In this document: positions 56,983-64,000 of the stretch, piece after piece
How positions within the stretch are numbered: the stretch's first letter is position 1
Layout: each line of letters begins with the position of its first letter
Origin: Wurfbainia villosa
Taxonomy: Eukaryota; Streptophyta; Magnoliopsida; Zingiberales; Zingiberaceae
Assembly: GCA_025175895.1 (NCBI GenBank)
Contig: CM045987.1
Location: 110,597,040 to 110,661,039 of the forward strand
Reading direction: 5' to 3'
Length of the DNA: 64,000 nucleotides
The notes under the pieces: model-generated
Told to the model about the DNA's origin: nothing
What the model saw: the letters and a program-made list of their open reading frames with translations, nothing else
Database searches by the model: none
Translations under genes and position numbers: made by a program

Positions 56983-58864
56983 TGATAACTACCATTTTGT
57001 CGTGTTATTTTGGTCCTTAATCTCACTGTTTTTATCCTCTCGAGTGATTATTTATCAATTATTATCATGTTTTATGAGTTGGATTTATTTATGGACCTTA
57101 TTGTAAATTCTCCTAAATGTTGGACTTATATGCGAATTTTATCTTTGTTTGTAGGAGATCGAGATGAGCCACTGGATTAGACTCAAGTTGGATCAAATAT
57201 AGCTTCATCTAAGGGTCATAATGGGAATTTCAAGCTGGAGGAATCTGAGCCCTTCATCAAGATCAGAGTCAATTTAATCAAGGGTTCAGATCTGTTTAAT
57301 CTTGACTGTCCGATGAGATCTAATTGATCTGAGCCATCCATCTGAATCTGGAGCGATCCAGTCCATGAATTTAGATATGGACATCTTGACCATTCATCCA
57401 GATTCGACTTATCATGATTATCCCTTCAGATTGATCAGATCCATCCATTCAAAGTCAGAGAATTCTCAGCCGTTGGATGCACAGCTAGCTTAATGGATTA
57501 ATCAAGGCAATTAAACCCTAGCTCTAATGGACGGCTGGGATTGAAGGGTGCTTGAATCGGATGATTAAGGAAATGCATTTAATAAAACCCACATCACCTT
57601 CATCCAACAGCCGACTTCTTCTCTTCGCACGCGACGTCCGACGGCTCCGCGGTGCTCAGACACCTTCCTCGCCGGTCGTCTGAGAGGGAAGGGGATTTCC
57701 TCCAATCTTCGGTGACCGGTGGTCCACTCCATCTCCCTTCCATCGCATGACAGTAGGTGGGTAGAATTCATCTTTCTCGCGCGAGCGGAGAAACGGATAG
57801 CTGGGATCTCAGCTGCTACTCCACTAGAACAGTCGCGTCGCCAGTCATCTCTCCATCGCCTGCAACCATCTCCGCCTGATCACAATCCGCCAACCCATCA
57901 CAGCTTCGGCAGTTCCATCTTCATTTCCAGCAAAAATTCCAGCACTTTTGGGCAGCTTAGTTTTTCATCGATCAACACCTATTTTCCAGCAAGACTTCAT
58001 TTTAATTGTTCTTTACTCTTAGTTAGTGGAATGTTTGTAATCAATTTTACCTTCTATGTCTAATTTGCACATACTTAGTTTAATTTGTTTCATGCCTTGT
58101 TGGTGTTCGATAAAATGCTTCTTAGAGTAATTAGGTTGTAGTTCATTAGATTAGATTTAGTTTCATGCTTTACTTTACATCATGTTCATGCAGTAGATTT
58201 CGTTGATATATTGTTTACTTCATTTAGTTGTTAGTTAAAACTTTTCTACCCTTGAGCACTAGCAGCCACCTCCACCTTGCTTCCATCCACTATCCTCCAC
58301 GGATTCGAGGAGGAATCGCTTCATCAAGAGATTTCGGTGTCGTCATCCATCTCACAGCTCATCTACCTTCTCTTTCAGATTCGAGGAGGAGTCCGCCCCG
58401 ACGATACTTTTTTGAGCTCAACCAGATCCGTGAGAGTTCGGAGCATTCATCAAACTATTGGATTCAGGAGTTTGCACCATCCCACATCCAATACCGTTTA
58501 CAGAGTCTCGATCGAACTTCGTCGGACTTAGCTGGAGGAACTTGTTCATTCACCGGGGCTATCTTGGGTTGATCAGATTAGTTCCTCTTTCAGTTTTTAT
58601 TGCTTTAATTTCTGCTTTGTTTGATTTAGTTGTTGCATGTTAGTTTAGAATTTTAATTACCTTGCAACCGTAGGTTAGAGCTCAAATCCAAACCCCCATC
58701 TTCACTAGAAAATCCAAAGCAATAATTAGTTATCGTAAGTTTACTATTCTATCGATTACACTCGTTGGGAAATGATCCGAGCCATCCACTATGCTATATT
58801 AGTGTAGTTAGGGGGTTCGGTAATTAATTTGAAATGGTACCACGACACAAATACCTGTTCATCA
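56983..58864 (+). repeat. 3' LTR of the non-autonomous element
   Basis: It is 1882 bp and uninterrupted, and shows the empty insertion site of the Copia element at 57530-57549. It differs from the left LTR by scattered substitutions and small indels (for example, TGAATCGGATGATTAAGGAAA near 57553 where the left has TAAGGAAA). Confidence 0.85.
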
Positions 58865-61099
58865 TGTTAGTAATATATGAGAGATATCCTAAGGCAATCG
58901 CCTTATGTTTGAACCATTTATATGATAAATGAAGATTCACTATTTGAGTACACATGTTTTCATGTAGTTGATTGGATCTTAAACTCATTTACTGAATGTC
59001 CACGATACGATTCACAGCATGAGAGAATTTGTGATTGGATCACAACTAGTGAGTATCTCTACATGTGTAATTGTGATGTATCGAAATTATCCCTAGTCGA
59101 TGAATTGATGGATTTGGACACCATCGATTCTGTCGAGACTAGCACGAGGTATACTCCTTGGTGTATCCAAGCAGCTGATTCTCACTGGCTGGAGACATTG
59201 TGATGTCCGGAGTTAATCGTGGATGCTAGTTATGGTAACTAGTTCATTGGAGTGACCAGCCGTAAGACTTCATATGGTTCTCTACATATATAGATATTTC
59301 AATGAAGTTCTTACTGCAGCTTAAGTGCGATGTTCCTTTGACTTATGGTATTCAAGTCATCTTGATCATAAAGACTTATGCTTTGACATCTTATGCAAGC
59401 ATCTCTGAGGAGATGTGGATCCGGGATGATTGGGTATAAGTCAAAGTGATGAAGGTGTTTGAATAACCTATAAAAGATTCACCACTCCTTGCGAAGAGAT
59501 GTATACCCATGGCCTCTCGTCGGATTGTTACTAAAGTCTTTGGCCAAAACATTACATGTTTAGAGTAAGGTACTCTTCAATACATGTGCAGTAACTAGAA
59601 TCCGTAGGACGAGGAAATGATACTTGGGCTAGGTGTGACGTAGTCAGCCTAGTGGGGACTGACACTATAGACCATGTCCTGAACCAAGTGGGTATAAGAT
59701 GAGTGAAGGGAATGGGGCATGATTCATTCGAGCTGCTGAAGGGTTTCAGAAATAGTTCTGGATCAACTGTTGATCTTTTCGGTTAATTGGGGATTATGAT
59801 GTACTACTAGGTGCCACTCATGATCGTTCTATAATTAATGGTTAATTATAGAAGGCCAACATAAACTGAGAACCTATTTGGTCACACGCACAACGGGTGT
59901 AATCCGAAGGATTTAAAACGAGCTTGAGAATGAGATTCTCAGACCGAGAGAAACTAGGTTTGGCTGGACCAAACATGGAGCGAGCATGAAATCGTTTCAG
60001 TCGCAATGGAAGCGTGGATGGGCTGTGTCTTATGAAGACATGATGGATGAACCAAATTGGTTTGGTTCTAATCCAATGGAGGAGAATAAACCAAAGGGGT
60101 TTGGTTTGTTTTAAATGAATGAACCAAAGTTGGTTCGATTCGTTTTAACTTAAAATAAACCATCATGGTTTGGTTTATTTTAACTTAAATTAATGGAGCG
60201 GGTTAACGGACTTTTGGTTATGATCCGATAACCATTAAGAGAATTTGTTTTCTATAAAAATAGGGCTTAAGGGTTTTTGTTAAGCCCTAATCCTTGCAAC
60301 CCTAAAGTTGCCGCCCACCCTCTCCCTCTTCTCCAAGTGGTCGGCGCCAACTTCTTGCCGCCGCCCACCACCGCCCAAAGCTCCTTGCCGGCGTCCAGCA
60401 GCTGTCATCCTCTCCCCTTGCCGGCGTTGAGCTACTGCCGGAGGAGCTCCGGTGATCTCCTTTGGGTCCGGCAACAAGGTGAGCTTCAACCTTCCTTATT
60501 TGGCCAGCCCCTATTCCTCCACCAAAGCTGTCTAGTTTTCTGGACAGCTTGTTTCCTTCTTGTCAGAGCGTCATTTGGACGACGTTTGGAGCTCCGACAG
60601 CGGTAGCCTTGTTGGGGATTTAATCTCCGATAATCCTCATAGGTGGAGGACGAAGGATTCGTCAAACGGTTGACGAATACCTCTCCGGAGAAGCGAGTTT
60701 TTGAGGACTCGTTTTGGATCCGAATTTTGATTCGGATCGTGATCTTCTCTCGATCATATCATCTTCAACACGAGGCTAGTAACCCATACAAAGACGAGGC
60801 TTGTGACTTTGTGAAGTCATCCCGAAGATACTCGGCGTGGATACGGATAGAGGCGATTCTAGCGAGGATCGCTCCGGTTGATGCCTTTCCCGCTGCACGT
60901 GATACGTCAGGTATACGTAGTATAAATTTTTTTTTATTACAAAATTTTAATTTACGATTATGTCTACACATGTTGTACTATGCATGCGTGTGGTGTGTCT
61001 CTTGTAATAAATTAGATTTATTATTTTATTCCTTCCGCTGTGCATATGTTTACGAAACATGTTTGAACACACACTCGTCGTGGTGTCGGAAACCCAACA
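58865..61099 (+). repeat. 5' LTR of the truncated Copia element
   Basis: The U3 part shares GTGTCC/ATATCCTAAGGCAATCGCC, GATTGGATCACAA and GGTAACTAGTTCATTGGAGT with the degenerate Copia LTRs. The TATA box is at 60253-60261. ORFs at 60277-61155 lie in R/U5 and match no protein I know. Confidence 0.8.
60253..60261 (+). promoter_or_regulatory. TATA box of the Copia LTR
   Basis: TATAAAAAT lies in TTTTCTATAAAAATAGGGC, a strong match, and would start transcription near 60285. Confidence 0.6.
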
Positions 61100-61100
61100 G

Positions 61101-61114
61101 TGGTATCAGAGCCC
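61101..61114 (+). other. Primer-binding site (initiator-Met tRNA)
   Basis: TGGTATCAGAGCCC lies one base after the LTR end CCCAACA. Confidence 0.9.
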
Positions 61115-62373
61115 AGGTTGTGTTTCGACATAATCATAAAATTGTTTTGCGATAGTCATAATGGTATTTCTGAAAATTTTCTACTTTTGGAAAGTTAGAA
61201 GTATTTATGAAAATTTTTAATTTTGGAAAGTCTAGAAGTATTTATGGAAATCTTCTACTTTTAGAAAGTTGGAAGTATTTATGAAAATTGATATTTTCCA
61301 TAAATAAAATATTTGATTAGATTTGGAAATTTTTTTCCTAATTTAATCTTGATTTGATTTGGGAAATCAAATCTTAAAAATATTTTATTTCCATAAGTAG
61401 TTTTGATGATTTAAGAAATTGGTTTCCTAAATTGACTTTCCTTAATCAACTATTTCCACAAATAAAATATGTGATTAGATTTGGAAATTTATTTTCTAAT
61501 TTAATCATAATTTGATTTGGAGAATCAAATCTTAAACATATTTTATTTCCATAATTAGTTATGACATATAAGGAAATTTTGTACATGACATAATTGTATG
61601 CCATGTAATTGCATTAGATGCATATCATTATGCCATGCATGTTGTGACATGTAGATGTATGTCATGTAGATAATAGTTATTTGCATGCAAAGAGGATGAG
61701 ACATAAAAACCCTTATCAATATTAAAGCCTACACCTTCCATTAATATGGTTAGAACCAGAGTTTCGTTTCTTGTTTGGGTTGTTGGACTCTCTCCAAGCC
61801 CGGCTCGAACCCGAACATGTTCAAACCATGGAATAGTTTAATACTAATATGATAAGAGTCAGAGGTCAATCGTTAGCTTTGGTTGTTGGACTCTCTCCAA
61901 GCCGGGCTAATTGGTTGAATGCGCTTTAACCATATTAAAACTATTTCTCAATTAATGGGTTGGCTTCAACCTGGAGCATCGGCTTGTTGGACTCTCTCCA
62001 AGGTCGATGTTAAGGGAGGTGAAGTTGGGTGCTATGCATATGATGCATACTTGTTAATGTGTTAACAACCCGATGTATGTGTGAACATTCAATTAGTTGA
62101 TAGCACATTGTGATAGTTGCATATACATGATATGCAATCGGTATATTTGATACCAACCATCGTAGTTATGAATGGCTTGTTGGACTCTCTCCAAGGTTGT
62201 TCATATCTATGATGGATATCAGCCCATTCGGAGATGGACCTACGATCTCCCGAAGTGATTTTGGGGTTTTTGAAATTCAAAAAATGAATGGGATTTATAA
62301 ATGTATGTTGATGCATTTTAAAATAATTTTCTCATATATGCTCATTTTGTATTTCTAGGTTAATCGATTGATC
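61115..62373 (+). other. 5' leader with four TTGGACTCTCTCCAAG hairpins
   Basis: Untranslated. The first part has repeated AT-rich words (GGAAATTTTTTTCCTAA; AATAAAATATTTGATTAG). The 16-nt motif occurs exactly at 61783-61798, 61886-61901, 61987-62002 and 62180-62195. Arms TTGGA and TCCAA enclose CTCTC. Confidence 0.8.
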
Positions 62374-62787
62374 ATGACGTCTTTGAATTTGCGCACTATT
62401 TTAGATTCAAACAAATTGACTGGGCCTAACTTCCTGGACTGGCTTAGAAACTTGAGAATTGTTCTCAAGGCGGAAAAGCTAGCATATGTCCTTGAAGAGC
62501 CACTTCCCAACCGTCCTAGGGACGATGCAACTCCAGACCAAATGTTGGTCTATCGAAAACATGTGGCAGATTCTGAACTGGCGAGTTGCATCATGCTAGC
62601 TACGATGGTACCTGAGCTGCAAAAGCAGCATGAGCATATGGATGCTAATACCATGGTCTTCCATCTTCATGAGTTGTTTGATGAGCAAGCGAGATCCGAA
62701 AGGTTCGAAGTCTCCAAGCTCCTCTTCACCACGAAGATGCAAGAAGGTTCGTCTGCAGTGCAGTTTGTGCTAAAGATGAACGAGTAC
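62374..62787 (+). pseudogene. Copia gag, N-terminal 138 codons, cut by an LTR insertion
   Basis: From the ATG at 62374 the open frame has SLNLRTILDSNKLTGPNFLD and NLRIVLKAEKLAYVLEEPLP, then MLATMVPELQKQHEHMDA and VFHLHELFDEQARSERFEVS. This is the DUF4219/UBN2 capsid-like part of Copia gag. It is intact up to MNEY, where TGTTGGTGCAATC begins. There are no internal stops, so this copy may have been young when it was interrupted. The zinc knuckle and pol would lie past the inserted element. Confidence 0.82.
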
Positions 62788-64000
62788 TGTTGGTGCAATC
62801 GGCCCAGGTCACGATTGACCAGGACTCGAGTTTGACTTGAGTGATGTTTTGATGTTTCGACAAAAACATATGACAATGTAATTGTCATTTGGTAAAGTCC
62901 AAGTCTTGAGTACTTGGCATGGAAAGTCCAAGTGGGACACTTGGCACATGAAAAGTCCAAGCATGGGTCTTGGCATGAAAAGTCCAACATGGGTTGGCAA
63001 GGGAAAGTCCAAGCTTGAGTCTTGGCATTTGAGAAGTCCAAGGGTTTGATATTGGTGGCGTAAAGTCCAAGCAGAAGCTTGGTAGCATAAGTCCAATGAT
63101 TGGCGGCGTAAAGTCCAAGCGGAGTCTTGGCGGCGTAAGACCAATGTGCCTTGGCGGTGTAGACACCGTTAGCATGACATAGCCGATGGAAGCACCTGAA
63201 GGCTAGCGCGATGGATGAACAAGTCATGGATGACTTGGAGGGATCCGAGAGACGTGAGGCTGATGGAGGTGGCTAGAAGGCTTAGGTCTAGGCTAAGGGT
63301 GGTCTAGCAAGTATGGGGGAACCATACTTGGGTTAAAACCTCATAATTGAGGTGTGTCAGTCGACTGATGCCATGTGGCAGTCGACTGGACCAAGTCAAC
63401 TAGGGTTTGATCATGGGAAGTGCCTAGCAATGACGCCATCGTTATAGCGGCGATCGATGGACGAGCAATGATCGATTGATTATGTGATCACGATCCGATG
63501 CTCGTATTTTCACCACGTATCGGAGTCTCACTGATCACGAGACGAGCAATCGAGTGATGGCTCATCAGTCGACTGATGGTCATGATCAGTCGACTGATGT
63601 CCTAGCCGTTGGATTTTCCCAGTGTGGATTACACCGTTGTCTCACAACAACAGTGTGATCAGTCGACTGATGGTCCCGATCAGTCGACTGATCGACCTTG
63701 TCCAGCACAGGTTGAAGCTATATAAGGAGCTCGTGATGGAGGAAAAGATAGCGATTTTCTTGGGCGAAATTGAAGGGGGAAGTTGGTGCTTTCCAGTCCT
63801 TCAAAGCTAGTTCAAGGCAATCAAAGATCAAGCAATCCAAAGCTCTTGTAAAGTGTTTTTTCCTTTACTTGCATTTGTATTTCATATTGTATTTACTTGT
63901 ATCTAATTGATTATTGTTGTAATCATTATTGTACGAGGTTTCTCTGCCTCCGGATTGTTCCGAGAAGGAGTGTTTATTAGTGGTTGCATGTGCATCACTA
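62788..64000 (+). mobile_element. 5' LTR (incomplete) of another member of the pol-less family
   Basis: It starts TGTTGGTGCAATCGGCCCAG like 11062 and matches both LTRs of that element up to the window edge (CATGTGCATCACTA). It has a ten-unit GTCCAAG array (62894-63161), palindromes (63357-63693) and TATATAAG at 63719-63726. If it is a full element in gag, its duplication should be AGTAC (62783-62787). It could equally be a solo LTR. Confidence 0.85.
62894..63161 (+). repeat. Ten-unit GTCCAAG...CTTGGC array
   Basis: These are the same units as at 11166-11357 with three extra ones (AAAAGTCCAAGCATGGGTC, AAAAGTCCAACATGGG and AAAGTCCAAGCTTGAGTC types), so the array expands and contracts by whole units. 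Confidence 0.85.

Larger units (their letters stand above)
42644..58864 (+). mobile_element. Non-autonomous LTR element with Asp-tRNA type primer site (Athila-like)
   Basis: The left LTR is 42644-43197 plus 51619-52936 (about 1872 bp of own sequence) and the right LTR 56983-58864 (1882 bp). Both start TGATAACTACCATTTTGTC and end TTCATCA. Without its two insertions the element is about 6.7 kb. Its interior has a Gln/Tyr-rich ORF and no pol. The primer site resembles the Asp-tRNA complement used by Athila-type Gypsy elements, and the tract AAGTGTGGGGGAAT also fits that group. The left flank is GCCAC. The right duplication is not seen because another LTR abuts. Confidence 0.8.
58865..62787 (+). 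mobile_element. Ty1/Copia element, 5' part (LTR, leader, gag start), cut by another LTR
   Basis: An LTR of 2235 bp (58865-61099, TGTTAGTAATATATGAG to CCCAACA) is followed by a primer site, a leader with four hairpin motifs and gag. At 62788 an LTR of the 11-19.5 kb family interrupts gag. The rest should lie beyond the window. Its LTR start begins immediately at the end of the preceding LTR. The LTR is homologous to those at 33942-35832 and 39897-41556. Confidence 0.85.

Noticed and set aside
61101..61114. Possible tRNA gene from the Met-tRNA match
   Set aside because: Only the 3'-end complement is present next to an LTR; no cloverleaf. It is a primer-binding site.
60277..61155. ORFs of 109 and 170 codons in the Copia LTR
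   Set aside because: They lie in the R/U5 region, extend across the LTR end and primer site, and match no retroelement protein. Chance open frames.
62667..63227. Minus-strand ORF of 186 codons
   Set aside because: It runs antisense from gag into the GTCCAAG array of an inserted LTR. Its CWTF/LDFPC repeats are the array read backwards.

Overview
The window is a piece of a large plant nuclear genome, most likely a monocot. The evidence is one GC-rich intronless gene with a TATA box, set in AT-rich sequence filled with nested LTR retrotransposons whose primer-binding sites match plant initiator-Met or Asp tRNAs. No species can be named from the sequence. More than 90% is mobile-element DNA and nearly all of it is broken.

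Layout, left to right. 1-3320: 3' half of a gag-bearing LTR element. 3321-5808: LTR-like segment (probably Gypsy) built of four successive tandem-repeat blocks, including an exact 124-bp period. 5809-7550: minus-strand LTR with its primer site and a stub of gag. 7551-8150: AT-rich remnant ending like a CACTA transposon. 8310-9308 (minus): the only convincing host gene, a secreted lectin-like protein that is probably GPI-anchored. 9667-9755: TA microsatellite. 9773-11036: solo LTR. 11062-19522: complete LTR element with no pol, carrying gag and a second, apparently spliced ORF. 20442-29176 (minus): complete Ty1/Copia element with perfect 5-bp target duplication. 29702-31480: solo LTR. 31481-33941: second-ORF fragment and LTR of a relative of the 11-19.5 kb element. 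33942-41556 (minus): degraded Copia element whose right LTR is internally inverted. 41557-42452: LTR fragment. 42644-58864: a non-autonomous element with an Asp-tRNA type primer site (Athila-like), carrying a Copia element (43198-51613) in its left LTR and a solo LTR (53793-54849) in its ORF. 58865-62787: 5' LTR, leader and start of gag of another Copia element, cut by a further LTR (62788-window end) of the 11-19.5 kb family.

The Copia elements encode the usual gag, protease, integrase, reverse transcriptase and RNase H order, but all carry stops or frameshifts, mostly of the C-to-T/G-to-A kind expected in silenced repeats. The gag-only families would depend on enzymes supplied by others. 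The most notable non-coding structure is a four-fold repeated RNA hairpin, TTGGACTCTCTCCAAG, with conserved spacing (about 105, 101 and 190 bp) in the leaders of two divergent Copia elements. Also notable are arrays of the palindrome AGTCGACT and of GTCCAAG...CTTGGC units in the LTRs of several families.
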